Below, in pieces: positions 8,633 through 17,119 of a stretch of 64,000 bases of DNA. Positions within the stretch are counted from its first letter, which is position 1. Each line of letters opens with the position of its first letter. Made by a program: the position numbers and the translations under genes. The stretch is taken from positions 930,001-994,000 of the forward strand of contig CAWHEL010000004.1 of assembly GCA_963828555.1 (NCBI GenBank), in the 5' to 3' direction. Source of the DNA: JADJPO01 sp963828555. GTDB taxonomy: Bacteria > Actinomycetota > Actinomycetes > Actinomycetales > Kineosporiaceae. The notes under the pieces are model-generated. The model ran no database searches. It was not told the origin of the DNA and worked only from the letters and a program-made list of their open reading frames with translations.

Positions 8633-9111
8633 CGGGTTCCCCAGTTGTAGAGCTGCTTGCGCAGGCGGAGGTAGACAAAGGTCTCGGTGGCGCGAACCCC
8701 CGGCAGCGCGCGGATCTGCTGCACGAGGAGGTCGAGCAGGTGGTCGTCGTCCTCGCAGACCACCTCGACGAGAACGTCGTAGGAGCCGGCGGTGACCACG
8801 ACGTAGGACACGTCGTCCAGCTCGGCGAGCCGGTCGGCGACGGCGACCATGTCGCCCTCGACCTTCACCCCGATCATCGCCTGGCGGGTGAAGCCGAGCT
8901 GCATCGGATCGGTGACGGCGACGATCTGCATCACCCCGTCCGACAGCAGCCGCTGCACCCGCTGTCGCACGGCGGCCTCGGACAGCCCGACCGCCTTGCC
9001 GATGGTGGCGTAGGCGCGCCGGCCGTCCTCCTGCAGTTGCTCGATGATCCGTTTGGAGGTCTCATCGAGTACCGCGGGGGTCGCACTCGGCCGGCCCGCC
9101 TTCGACGTCAT
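8629..9111 (-). CDS. Lrp/AsnC-family transcriptional regulator
   Basis: First gene of the minus-strand amine operon. The N-terminal winged helix contains IIEQLQEDGRRAYATIGKAV and GLSEAAVRQRVQRLL; a RAM/AsnC ligand domain follows (YVVVTAGSYDVLVEVVCEDD, ATETFVYLRL). The ATG at 9111 is preferred because AGGA lies 7 bases upstream, giving 160 residues; the frame is open to an ATG at 9222 that would run through the divergent promoter region. It is the likely regulator of both this operon and the divergent aldehyde dehydrogenase gene at 9270, responding to an amine or amino acid. That role is inferred from position. Confidence 0.87.
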   Translation of the reverse strand: MTSKAGRPSATPAVLDETSKRIIEQLQEDGRRAYATIGKAVGLSEAAVRQRVQRLLSDGVMQIVAVTDPMQLGFTRQAMIGVKVEGDMVAVADRLAELDDVSYVVVTAGSYDVLVEVVCEDDDHLLDLLVQQIRALPGVRATETFVYLRLRKQLYNWGTR

Positions 9112-9215
9112 CGTCTGATCCTGACTGGTGGTGTCAGGCATGGCAAGCGATTCCGTCGCCGGAGCACCCTCATTCCCATTGAATCCTTGGTGATTGGCCC
9201 TCAGGTCTGCCGATT

Positions 9216-9236
9216 TTGACATCTTGAAGCTAGAGT
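9216..9236 (+). promoter_or_regulatory. candidate promoter elements of the aldehyde dehydrogenase gene
   Basis: The AT-richer gap between the divergent Lrp and aldehyde dehydrogenase genes contains TTGACA (9216-9221) and TAGAGT (9231-9236). The two are only 9 bases apart, so they cannot form one sigma-70 promoter. TAGAGT is the better -10 candidate, with a leader of about 27 bases before the GAGGAG-preceded GTG at 9270. Confidence 0.35.
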
Positions 9237-9269
9237 CGGCCCGACGTCACCCCACACCGAGGAGAAGCC

Positions 9270-10718
9270 GTGAGCACGTCCGCACCCAGGCAGCTGCGCA
9301 ACTTCATCGACGGCGCCTACCGCGAGGCCGAGACCGACACCCGCAGCGACGTGGTGCACCCCTCGACCGGCCAGGTCGTCGCCTCGGCGCCGGTCTCGTC
9401 GGCAGCGGACGTCGACGCTGCCTACTCCGCTGCCGCCAAGGCGTTCGAGACCTGGCGCGACACCACGCCCAGCGATCGGCAGAAGATCCTGCTGAAGGTG
9501 GCCGATGCGATCGAGGCGCGGGCCGAGGAGTTCGTGGCGCTCGAGGCGCAGAACACCGGCAAGCCGCTGGCCCTGACTGCCAGCGAAGAGATCCCGCCGA
9601 TGTGCGACCAGCTGCGCTTCTTCGCCGGTGCGGCCCGGGTGCTCGAGGGCCGGGCCGCGGGGGAGTACATGGCCGGGCACACCTCGTGGATCCGGCGCGA
9701 GCCGATCGGGGTGATCGGCCAGGTGACGCCGTGGAACTACCCGATGATGATGGCGGCCTGGAAGATCGGGCCGGCCCTGGCGGCCGGAAACACCGTGGTG
9801 CTCAAGCCCAGCGACACCACGCCGGAGACCACTCTCCTTCTGGCCGAGGTGATCTCGGAGTTCGTGCCGGCCGGTGTGCTGAACGTGATCACCGGTGACC
9901 GGGAGACCGGGCGCGCCCTGGTCGAGCACCCCACGCCGCAGATGGTCGCCATCACCGGCTCGGTCCGGGCCGGCATGGAGGTCGCCTCCTCGGCCGCGCG
10001 CGACGTCAAGCGGGTACACCTCGAGCTCGGCGGCAAGGCGCCGGTGATCGTGTTCGACGACGCCGACATCGCCGCCGCCGCCGAGGCGATCGCCGTGGCC
10101 GGGTACTTCAACGCCGGGCAGGACTGCACCGCGGCCACCCGGGTGCTGGCCGGCCCCGGTGTCTATGACGACTTCGTCGCGGCGCTCGCCGAGCAGGCCC
10201 GGGGCAGCAAGGTCGGGATGCCGGACGACGAGGACGCGCTGTTCGGCCCGGTCAACAGCGCCAACCAGCTGGCCCGGGTGACCGGCTTCCTCGAGCGCCT
10301 GCCCGACCACGCCACGGTCTCGGCCGGCGGCAACCGGGTCAGCGCGCTGGGTGAGGGCTACTTCGTCGAGCCGACCGTCGTCTCCGGGGTGCACCAGGAC
10401 GACGAGGTGATCCAGAACGAGATCTTCGGGCCGGTGATCACGGTGCAGAGGTTCTCCGACGAGGCCGAGGCGCTGCGCTGGGCCAACGGCGTGCCCTACG
10501 GCCTGGCCTCCTCGGTGTGGACCTCCGACGTCGGCCGGGCGCTGCGGATGTCGCGCTCGCTCGACTTCGGCTGCGTGTGGATCAACACCCACATCCCACT
10601 GGTGGCCGAGATGCCGCACGGTGGTTTCAAGCACTCCGGGTACGGCAAGGACCTGTCCATGTACGGGCTGGAGGACTACACCCGGATCAAGCACGTGATG
10701 GCCAACATCCAGGCCTGA
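9270..10718 (+). CDS. gamma-aminobutyraldehyde dehydrogenase
   Basis: A 482-residue NAD(P)-dependent aldehyde dehydrogenase that would oxidise 4-aminobutanal (from putrescine) to GABA. The family features are TPWNYPMMMAAWKIGPALAAG, the general base E252 in LELGGKAP, and the nucleophile C286 in NAGQDCTAATR. The end, MPHGGFKHSGYGKDLSMYGLEDYTRIKHV, is typical of the PatD/AldH aminobutyraldehyde group. Start GTG 9270 has GAGGAG upstream. It is divergent from the Lrp-aminotransferase-oxidase operon, which would supply its substrate. Betaine-aldehyde-type substrates cannot be excluded. Confidence 0.88.
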   Translation: MSTSAPRQLRNFIDGAYREAETDTRSDVVHPSTGQVVASAPVSSAADVDAAYSAAAKAFETWRDTTPSDRQKILLKVADAIEARAEEFVALEAQNTGKPLALTASEEIPPMCDQLRFFAGAARVLEGRAAGEYMAGHTSWIRREPIGVIGQVTPWNYPMMMAAWKIGPALAAGNTVVLKPSDTTPETTLLLAEVISEFVPAGVLNVITGDRETGRALVEHPTPQMVAITGSVRAGMEVASSAARDVKRVHLELGGKAPVIVFDDADIAAAAEAIAVAGYFNAGQDCTAATRVLAGPGVYDDFVAALAEQARGSKVGMPDDEDALFGPVNSANQLARVTGFLERLPDHATVSAGGNRVSALGEGYFVEPTVVSGVHQDDEVIQNEIFGPVITVQRFSDEAEALRWANGVPYGLASSVWTSDVGRALRMSRSLDFGCVWINTHIPLVAEMPHGGFKHSGYGKDLSMYGLEDYTRIKHVMANIQA

Positions 10719-10754
10719 TCGCGCTGATCACCCTGAGCGGCCCTGGTGGGTCGT

Positions 10755-10802
10755 AACGATCAGGGGGACGGGCGCCGCGGTCGGCCCCGTCCCCCTATCG
10801 TT
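10755..10802 (+). terminator. GC-rich hairpin between aldehyde dehydrogenase and flavin oxidase genes
   Basis: GGGGGACGGG (10763-10772) pairs perfectly with CCCGTCCCCC (10786-10795) across a 13-base loop. Outside small bulges, AACGAT pairs with ATCGTT. There is no U tract and the next start codon is only 18 bases downstream. It is either a terminator of the dehydrogenase transcript or an attenuator in the oxidase leader. Confidence 0.6.
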
Positions 10803-10819
10803 GCGCTCGGAGGTGCGTC

Positions 10820-12244
10820 ATGGTCGACAGTGCGGTCGGTGCGGCCACGGATGCGGCCACCCATGCTCTGGACGGCGCGCGGGGCGTCCCGCTGTGGCTG
10901 GACACCGACCTGCGCCCGGAGCGGCGTCCGCAGCTGGACGGCGACGTCTGGGTCGACCTGGCCATCGTGGGCGGTGGACTGAGCGGGTTGTGGGCGGCGC
11001 TGCTCGCCGCCGAGCAGTTCCCGGCCCGGACCACGATGCTGCTCGAAGGTGCCGACCTGGGCTGGGCAGCGAGCGGGCGCAACGGCGGATTCTGCTCCTC
11101 CAGCCTCACCCACGGCCTCGGCAACGGCCTGGCCCGCTGGCCCAGGGAACTGCCCGCCCTGCACCGGATGGGTCTGGAGAACCTGGACGCGATCGAGGAC
11201 ACGGTCACCCGGCACGGGATCGACTGCTCGTTCACCCGCGCCGGCGAGCTGACCGTCGCCGTTCAGGACTGGCAGAACGAGGAACTGCGCGAGCTGCACG
11301 CGCTTGCCGCGCACCTCGACGACACGCTCGAGCTGCTCGACGCCGAGGCGACCCGGGCCCTGGTCGACTCCCCGACCTACCTCGGTGGCCTGCTCGACCG
11401 GGCGGGCACCGCCACCCTCGACCCGGCCGGGCTGGTCTGGGGCCTGGCCGAGGTGGCCGAGCGGCAGGGCGTGCGCATCCACGAGCGCACCCGGGTGCTC
11501 GACCTGGCCGACGAGGGCGACCGGATCCGGCTGGACACCGCCACCGGCACAGTGCGGGCCCGCACGGTGGTGCTGGCCACCAACGTCTTCCCCTCACCGT
11601 TGCACCGGGTGCGGCCCTACCTGGTGCCGGTCTGGGACCACGTGCTGGCCACCGAGCCGCTGACGCCACAGCAGCGGGAATCGATCGGCTGGTCCGGCGG
11701 CGAGGGGCTGAGCGACGCCGGGAACCAGTTCCACTACTACCGGATGACCGCCGATCACCGGATCGTCTGGGGCGGCTTCGACGCGCTCTACTACTTCGGC
11801 GGTGACCTGTCCGGGCGTCGGGCGCGCAGCGAGCGCACCGAGCGGCTGCTCGCCACGCACTTGTTCGAGACCTTCCCGCCGCTCGCCGGGCTCAAGGTGA
11901 GTCATACCTGGGGCGGGGCGATCGACACCTGCACCCGGTTCACCGCCTTCTGGCAGCGCGCCTGTGGTGACAAGGTCTGCGCCGTTCAGGGCTACACCGG
12001 GCTCGGCGTGGGGGCCAGCCGGTTCGCCGCCCGGGTGGCGCTGGAGCTGCTTGAGGGGCTGGACACCCCGCGCACCCGGCTGGAGATGGTGCGCACCCGG
12101 CCGCTGCCGTTCCCCCCGGAGCCGTTCCGGTGGGCGGGGATCGAGCTCACCCGGCGGTCCATCGCGGCGGCCGACACCCGCGGCGGGCGGCGCAATCTGT
12201 GGCTGAAGACGCTCGATCGGTTCGGGCTCGGCTTCGATTCCTAG
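10820..12244 (+). CDS. second FAD-dependent oxidoreductase (DAO family)
   Basis: A 474-residue flavoprotein paralogous in fold to the product of 5850-7232. The FAD motif is VGGGLSGLWAALLA near residue 50, followed by GWAASGRNGGFCSSSLTHG, and the C-terminal VQGYTGLGVGASRFAARVALEL contacts the flavin. ATG 10820 is preceded by GGAGGTG. It is plus-strand between the aminobutyraldehyde and MmsA-type dehydrogenases, so it probably oxidises an amine or imino substrate to an aldehyde for those enzymes. The substrate cannot be named from sequence. Confidence 0.83.
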   Translation: MVDSAVGAATDAATHALDGARGVPLWLDTDLRPERRPQLDGDVWVDLAIVGGGLSGLWAALLAAEQFPARTTMLLEGADLGWAASGRNGGFCSSSLTHGLGNGLARWPRELPALHRMGLENLDAIEDTVTRHGIDCSFTRAGELTVAVQDWQNEELRELHALAAHLDDTLELLDAEATRALVDSPTYLGGLLDRAGTATLDPAGLVWGLAEVAERQGVRIHERTRVLDLADEGDRIRLDTATGTVRARTVVLATNVFPSPLHRVRPYLVPVWDHVLATEPLTPQQRESIGWSGGEGLSDAGNQFHYYRMTADHRIVWGGFDALYYFGGDLSGRRARSERTERLLATHLFETFPPLAGLKVSHTWGGAIDTCTRFTAFWQRACGDKVCAVQGYTGLGVGASRFAARVALELLEGLDTPRTRLEMVRTRPLPFPPEPFRWAGIELTRRSIAAADTRGGRRNLWLKTLDRFGLGFDS

Positions 12245-12264
12245 GACGCCTCGAAAAGTTTGTC

Positions 12265-12292
12265 TTTACAAAGTCCACGGATCGGGCACACT
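12265..12292 (+). promoter_or_regulatory. leaderless promoter of the MmsA-type gene
   Basis: TTTACA at 12265-12270 and CACACT at 12287-12292 are separated by 16 bases. The ATG at 12299 begins 7 bases after the -10 hexamer, exactly where transcription should start, and no Shine-Dalgarno sequence is present. Confidence 0.55.
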
Positions 12293-12298
12293 AGTCCC

Positions 12299-13807
12299 AT
12301 GACGCCACCCTCCTCCCTTCGCGAGATCCTCCACCTCGTCGACGGCAAGTCCTTCACGGGCTCCGGCGAGCGCACCGCGCCGGTCTACGACCCGGCCACC
12401 GGCGAGGAACAGGCGCGCGTGCGCCTGGCCAGCCGGGCCGACGTCGACCACGTGGTGGCCTCGGCCGTCAGCGCCGCCACCGCATGGCGCACCTCCTCCC
12501 TGGCGGCCCGGCAGAAGGTGCTCTTCGCCGCCCGCGAGCTGCTCTCCCAGCGCAGTGGGCAGATCGCCGCCGCGATCACCGCCGAGCACGGCAAGGTGCT
12601 CTCCGACGCCGCGGGCGAGGTGCAGCGCGGCGTGGAGATCGTCGAGTTCGCCTGTGGCATCCCGCATCTGCTCAAGGGCGGATTCAGCGAGGGTGTCTCC
12701 ACCGGGGTCGACGTGTACTCGATCCGGCAGCCCCTGGGCGTGGTCGCGGTGATCTCCCCGTTCAACTTCCCGTCCATGGTGCCGCTGTGGTTCGTGCCGG
12801 TCGCGATCGCCGCCGGCAACGCCGTCGTGCTCAAGCCCAGCGAGAAGGACCCGACCGCGGCGAACCTGATCGCTCAGGCCTTCCTGGACGCCGGCCTCCC
12901 CCCGGGCGTCCTCAACGTGCTGCACGGCGACAAGGAGGCCGTGGACGGCCTGCTCGAGCACCCCGACATCAAGGCGATCTCCTTCGTCGGCTCCACCCCG
13001 ATCGCGCAGTACGTCTACGAGAACGGCACCAGGAACGGCAAGCGCGTGCAGGCCCTGGGCGGCGCCAAGAACCACATGCTGGTGCTGCCGGACGCCGACC
13101 TCGACCTCGCCGCCGACGCCGCCGTCAACGCCGGGTTCGGCTCGGCGGGCGAGCGGTGCATGGCCATCTCCGCCCTGATCGCCGTGGACCCGATCGGCGA
13201 CGAGCTGGTCGCCAAGATCAAGGAGCGAATCGCCACCCTGCGCACCGGTGACGGCCGGCGCGGCTGCGACATGGGCCCGCTGGTCACCCGCGAGCACTGC
13301 GACAAGGTGACCTCCTACGTGGCGGCCGGCGCCGCCGCCGGGGCCGACCTGGTCGTCGACGGCCGCGATGTGGTGCCGGACGCGGACGGCAACGGGTTCT
13401 TCCTCGGCCCGACGCTGATCGACAACGTCACCCCCGAGATGTCGGTCTACACCGACGAGATCTTCGGCCCGGTGCTGTCGGTGGTGCGGGTGCCCAGCTA
13501 CGAGGCCGGCCTGGAACTGATCAACTCCAACCCCTACGGCAACGGCACGGCCATCTTCACCAACGACGGCGGCGCCGCCCGGCGCTTCCAGTACGAGGTC
13601 GAGGTGGGCATGGTCGGGGTCAACGTGCCGATCCCGGTGCCGATGTCGTACTACAGCTTCGGCGGCTGGAAGAAGTCGCTGTTCGGCGACACCCACGCCC
13701 ACGGCACCGAGGGCGTGCACTTCTTCACCCGCGGCAAGGTGGTCACCTCGCGCTGGCTCGACCCGAGCCACGGCGGCCTCAACCTGGGCTTCCCCCAGCA
13801 CACCTGA
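12299..13807 (+). CDS. mmsA: CoA-acylating methylmalonate-semialdehyde dehydrogenase
   Basis: Oxidises methylmalonate (or malonate) semialdehyde to propionyl-CoA (or acetyl-CoA) with CoA and NAD. The 502-residue protein shows ISPFNFPSMVPLWFVPVAIA, LPPGVLNVLHGDKEAVDGLL and the MmsA-specific NHMLVLPDADLD in place of the usual LELGG. The nucleophile is C287 in GSAGERCMAISALIAV; VPIPVPMSYYSFGGWKKSLF completes the signature. The frame is open from 12260, but ATG 12299 fits the family and the leaderless promoter. In this cluster it could serve beta-alanine or valine-type breakdown, supplied by the aminotransferase. Confidence 0.92.
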   Translation: MTPPSSLREILHLVDGKSFTGSGERTAPVYDPATGEEQARVRLASRADVDHVVASAVSAATAWRTSSLAARQKVLFAARELLSQRSGQIAAAITAEHGKVLSDAAGEVQRGVEIVEFACGIPHLLKGGFSEGVSTGVDVYSIRQPLGVVAVISPFNFPSMVPLWFVPVAIAAGNAVVLKPSEKDPTAANLIAQAFLDAGLPPGVLNVLHGDKEAVDGLLEHPDIKAISFVGSTPIAQYVYENGTRNGKRVQALGGAKNHMLVLPDADLDLAADAAVNAGFGSAGERCMAISALIAVDPIGDELVAKIKERIATLRTGDGRRGCDMGPLVTREHCDKVTSYVAAGAAAGADLVVDGRDVVPDADGNGFFLGPTLIDNVTPEMSVYTDEIFGPVLSVVRVPSYEAGLELINSNPYGNGTAIFTNDGGAARRFQYEVEVGMVGVNVPIPVPMSYYSFGGWKKSLFGDTHAHGTEGVHFFTRGKVVTSRWLDPSHGGLNLGFPQHT

Positions 13808-13825
13808 TCCGCTCAGCACCCGACT

Positions 13826-13870
13826 AGGGGGTGCCAAACGAGGGCTATAGCCCGCGTCTGGCACCCCCTT
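13826..13870 (+). terminator. intrinsic terminator after mmsA
   Basis: AGGGGGTGCCA (13826-13836) pairs with TGGCACCCCCT (13859-13869), an 11-bp stem. An inner GGGC-TATA-GCCC palindrome sits in the loop, and TTGTTCG follows. Confidence 0.8.
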
Positions 13871-13924
13871 GTTCGTGATCGGTTCACGCGAGACAGGCGT
13901 GTCGCCGCGGTAGACCACGGCAGA

Positions 13925-13962
13925 GACGGCGCCGTCCTCCCTGGCCGGGGGACGGCGCCGTC
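13925..13962 (-). terminator. hairpin at the end of the APC permease gene
   Basis: GACGGCGCCGTCC (13925-13937) pairs perfectly with GGACGGCGCCGTC (13950-13962) across 12 bases. It lies just past the minus-strand permease stop at 13979 and next to the mmsA terminator, so each convergent gene has its own hairpin. Confidence 0.65.
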
Positions 13963-13978
13963 GCCGTGCGGGGAGGGC

Positions 13979-15739
13979 TCAGGCCTCGCCGTCCTCGCGG
14001 TGGAACTTCTCGCCGGTGACCGGGTCGATCGCCGTGGCGCCCTCGGGCAGGTTCGACAGGTCCGGCCGGATCAGGATCTCCGGCAGGCCCGAGTCGGGCA
14101 GGCGCAGCGAGTGCAGGTCGGTGGCTGCACCCTCGTGGCCGGCCAGCACCAGGTCGTGCGCCCCACGCCGCGGTAGGGTCTCGCCGCGGAAGAACGCCGG
14201 GGCGGACACCCACTGTGCTGCCATGGCGACCGCGCCGAGCGCCAGGGCCAGGAGCCCCACCACCCCGACGGCTCCGAACCCGAACAGGGTGATGTTCTCG
14301 TCGTTGTCGTCGGTGATCCAGTCGGGCAGCAGGAACTGCTTGAGTCCGTAACCGAAGGTCGCGAGCATGATCAACCCACCGAGCAGCGGGATGATCACCT
14401 GCATTGCCATGTCGCGGCCTCCCTTGCCCAGGCTCTTGCGGTAGTACCACGCGCAGACGAACCCGGTCAGACCGTAGTAGAAGGCGATCATCAGGCCGAT
14501 CGACCCGATCAGGGCGCTGAGCAGGTTGACGCTGACCACGGTGAAGAGCAGGTAGAAGGCCGCGGAGATCACGCCCATCCCGATCGTGGACCAGGTCGGC
14601 GTCAGGTACTTCGGGTGCATCCTCGCGAAACGCTCGGGAAGGGCCTTGAACACGCCCATCGAGAGCGCCGTCCGGGCGGTGGGCAGGATCGTGGTCTGGG
14701 TCGAGGCCGACGCCGAGGTGAGGATCGAGGCGGCCAGCAGGATCAGCCCGACCTTGCCCAGGGCGCTGTCCCCGAACATGTTCGGCCCGATGGCGTTGAA
14801 CACGTCGCCCGCGTTCTCGGGGTTGCCCAGGCCGATGCCCTCGGTGCCGACGCCGGCGAAGGCGACGGCGGCGATGGAGACCATGGCGTAGGTGCCGAGC
14901 AGGAGCACGGTGGAGATGATCGCGGCGCGGCCGGGGGTCTTGCCCGGGTCGTCGCTCTCCTCGTTGCAGGCCACTGCGGTGTCCCAGCCCCAGTAGATGA
15001 AGAACGCCGTCAGCAGGGCCGGCGCGATCACCTCGCGCAGGCTCAGGCCGCCGGGCCACAACCAGGACAGGCTCGGGGTGAGCGAGTAGGACTCCGCGTT
15101 GCCGGTGTAGACCTTGTAGAGGGCGACGACCGCGAACAGCACCAGGACGACGACCTCGATGCCGAGCAGGGCGTACTGGAGCCGCGCGCTGACCTCGATG
15201 CCGCGGAAGCAGATGTAGGTCATCACGGCGATCCAGATCAGACCGGCCACGGTGGCCCACAGGGTGCTGTCGGCGAGCTCGGCGAAGCTGGACCAGTCCT
15301 GCCCGAGCAGGGAGCCGACCTCGCCGGTGAAGGTGAAGGAGTAGGCGCCGGCCACCTGGGCCAGGTTCGCCATCACGATCACGTCGGCAGCGATGATCCC
15401 CCAGCCGCCGAGCCATCCGGTGACCGGGCCGAAGGCGCGGCTGGCCCAGGTGAAGGTGGTGCCGCAGTCGGGCTCGGCCTTGTTGAGCTCCTGGTAGGCG
15501 ACCGCGATGAAGTACATCGGGATGAACGCCAGCAGCATGATCGCCGGAGCCTTGACCCCGGCCAGGATCGCGCCGCCGCTGGCCACGATGAAGCCCAGGC
15601 TCGCCGCCAGGCTGTAGGCGGGGGCGGTCGACGCCATCCCGACGACGACGCTGGAGACCAGGCCGAGGGCGCCGCCCTTGAGCCCCTTCTCCGATGCCAC
15701 TTCGGGGAAGCCGAGGGGTGCGGCCGTGTCGCTACTCAT
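13979..15739 (-). CDS. APC-family amino acid/amine permease
   Basis: A 586-residue multi-spanning inner-membrane transporter with the APC N-terminal pattern GLVSSVVVGMASTAPAYSLA, then FIPMYFIAVAYQELNKAEPD and GTTFTWASRAFGPVTGW. About 12 hydrophobic helices are visible and the tail after about residue 520 is hydrophilic. ATG 15739 is chosen because GAGG lies 6 bases upstream; the frame is open to 15817. Located inside the amine/GABA island, it is the obvious importer of the substrate (putrescine, GABA or a related amino compound). Specificity is inferred only. Confidence 0.88.
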   Translation of the reverse strand: MSSDTAAPLGFPEVASEKGLKGGALGLVSSVVVGMASTAPAYSLAASLGFIVASGGAILAGVKAPAIMLLAFIPMYFIAVAYQELNKAEPDCGTTFTWASRAFGPVTGWLGGWGIIAADVIVMANLAQVAGAYSFTFTGEVGSLLGQDWSSFAELADSTLWATVAGLIWIAVMTYICFRGIEVSARLQYALLGIEVVVLVLFAVVALYKVYTGNAESYSLTPSLSWLWPGGLSLREVIAPALLTAFFIYWGWDTAVACNEESDDPGKTPGRAAIISTVLLLGTYAMVSIAAVAFAGVGTEGIGLGNPENAGDVFNAIGPNMFGDSALGKVGLILLAASILTSASASTQTTILPTARTALSMGVFKALPERFARMHPKYLTPTWSTIGMGVISAAFYLLFTVVSVNLLSALIGSIGLMIAFYYGLTGFVCAWYYRKSLGKGGRDMAMQVIIPLLGGLIMLATFGYGLKQFLLPDWITDDNDENITLFGFGAVGVVGLLALALGAVAMAAQWVSAPAFFRGETLPRRGAHDLVLAGHEGAATDLHSLRLPDSGLPEILIRPDLSNLPEGATAIDPVTGEKFHREDGEA

Positions 15740-15822
15740 GTATCGCCTCGCTGTAGAGAGTCCGAACATCTGTTTCGCGGAACGATCGCACTTTCGATAT
15801 CTGCTGTCTAGGGCCAATTCCG

Positions 15823-15851
15823 TTACGGATTCGTTGCTCGGAGCCTAGGAT
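15823..15851 (+). promoter_or_regulatory. promoter of the saccharopine dehydrogenase-like gene
   Basis: TTACGG (15823-15828) and TAGGAT (15846-15851) are spaced by 17 bases. Transcription would start near 15858, giving a 32-base leader that holds the GGGGAG ribosome site for ATG 15890. Confidence 0.55.
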
Positions 15852-15889
15852 CGCGACAGGTTTCGCGGACAAAGCCGGGGAGATTGCTG

Positions 15890-17119
15890 ATGCGGGTCTT
15901 GATCGTCGGCGCTGGCGGAGTGGGTGGCGCTGCGGTGCGGATCGCGGCCCGACGTGACTTCTTCGAGCACGCCGTGGTTGCCGACTACGACCTGCGCCGG
16001 GCTGAGTCGACCGTGCAGGCCACCGGAGACGCCCGGTTCGTGGCCGCGGCCCTGGACGCCTCCCGGGCGCAGGAGGTGACTGCACTCTGCCGCGAGCACC
16101 GGATCACGCACGTGCTGAACGCGGTCGACCCGCGATTCGTGATGCCGGTGTTCGAGGGTGCCTTCGCGGCCGGCGCCGACTACCTCGACATGGCGATGAG
16201 CCTGTCCCGCCAGCACCCGGAGCGACCGCATGAGCTGTGCGGGGTCAAGCTGGGTGACGAGCAGTTCGCCGCCGAGCAGGCCTGGCGCGACGCCGGGCGG
16301 CTGGCGCTGGTGGGGATCGGGGTGGAGCCGGGGCTGTCCGACGTGTTCGCCCGATACGCGGCCGACCACCTCTTCTCGCAGATCGACGAGCTGGGCACCC
16401 GGGACGGCGCCAACCTGAGCGTCGACGGCTACGAGTTCGCGCCGTCCTTCTCGATCTGGACCACGATCGAGGAGTGCCTGAACCCCCCGGTGATCTGGGA
16501 GGCGGACCGGGGCTGGTTCACCACCGCCCCGTTCAGCGAGCCCGAGGTGTTCGACTTCCCCGAGGGGATCGGCCCGGTGGAGTGCGTCAATGTGGAGCAC
16601 GAGGAGGTGCTCCTGATGCCGCGCTGGGTGACGGCCCGGCGGGTGACCTTCAAGTACGGCCTGGGTGAGGACTTCATCGGCGTCCTGCGCGTGCTGCACA
16701 CCCTCGGGCTGGACCGCACCGCCCCGGTCGACGTCAAGGGAGTGCAGGTCAGCCCCCGGGACGTGGTGGCCGCCTGCCTGCCGGACCCGGCCACCCTGGG
16801 CGAGCAGATGCACGGCAAGACCTGCGCCGGGCTGTGGGTCACCGGCACCGGCCTCGACGGCGCGCCGCGCGAGGTCTACCTCTACCACGTGGTCGACAAC
16901 GACTGGTCGATGGCCGAGTACGGCTCCCAGTGCGTGGTCTGGCAGACCGCCGTCAACCCGGTGGTGGCTCTGGAACTCCTCGCCGCGGGCACCTGGAGCG
17001 GAACCGGGGTGCTCGGCCCCGAGGCCTTCGACCCGGTGCCCTTCCTGGAGGCGCTCGGAGGGTACGGTCCGAACTGGGCCATTCAAGAACGCACACCCGC
17101 CTCTGGAGGATCGCGATGA
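15890..17119 (+). CDS. saccharopine dehydrogenase-like NADP-binding oxidoreductase
   Basis: A 409-residue protein with an N-terminal Rossmann motif MRVLIVGAGGVGGAAVRIAA and a saccharopine-dehydrogenase-type middle (THVLNAVDPRFVMPVFEGAF, DYLDMAMSL). GIGVEPGLSDVFARYAADHL is the equivalent of the family G-x-x-P-G segment. Family members make or split secondary amines joining an amino acid and an aldehyde or keto acid. GGGGAG lies 7 bases before ATG 15890. It overlaps the aldehyde dehydrogenase start by 4 bases (ATGA), so the aldehyde it releases is probably taken by that enzyme. The substrate is unknown. Confidence 0.8.
   Translation: MRVLIVGAGGVGGAAVRIAARRDFFEHAVVADYDLRRAESTVQATGDARFVAAALDASRAQEVTALCREHRITHVLNAVDPRFVMPVFEGAFAAGADYLDMAMSLSRQHPERPHELCGVKLGDEQFAAEQAWRDAGRLALVGIGVEPGLSDVFARYAADHLFSQIDELGTRDGANLSVDGYEFAPSFSIWTTIEECLNPPVIWEADRGWFTTAPFSEPEVFDFPEGIGPVECVNVEHEEVLLMPRWVTARRVTFKYGLGEDFIGVLRVLHTLGLDRTAPVDVKGVQVSPRDVVAACLPDPATLGEQMHGKTCAGLWVTGTGLDGAPREVYLYHVVDNDWSMAEYGSQCVVWQTAVNPVVALELLAAGTWSGTGVLGPEAFDPVPFLEALGGYGPNWAIQERTPASGGSR

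Noticed and set aside
9216..9236. TTGACA plus TAGAGT as one sigma-70 promoter
   Set aside because: The 9-base spacing is far too short; only the -10 element is kept as a weak candidate.
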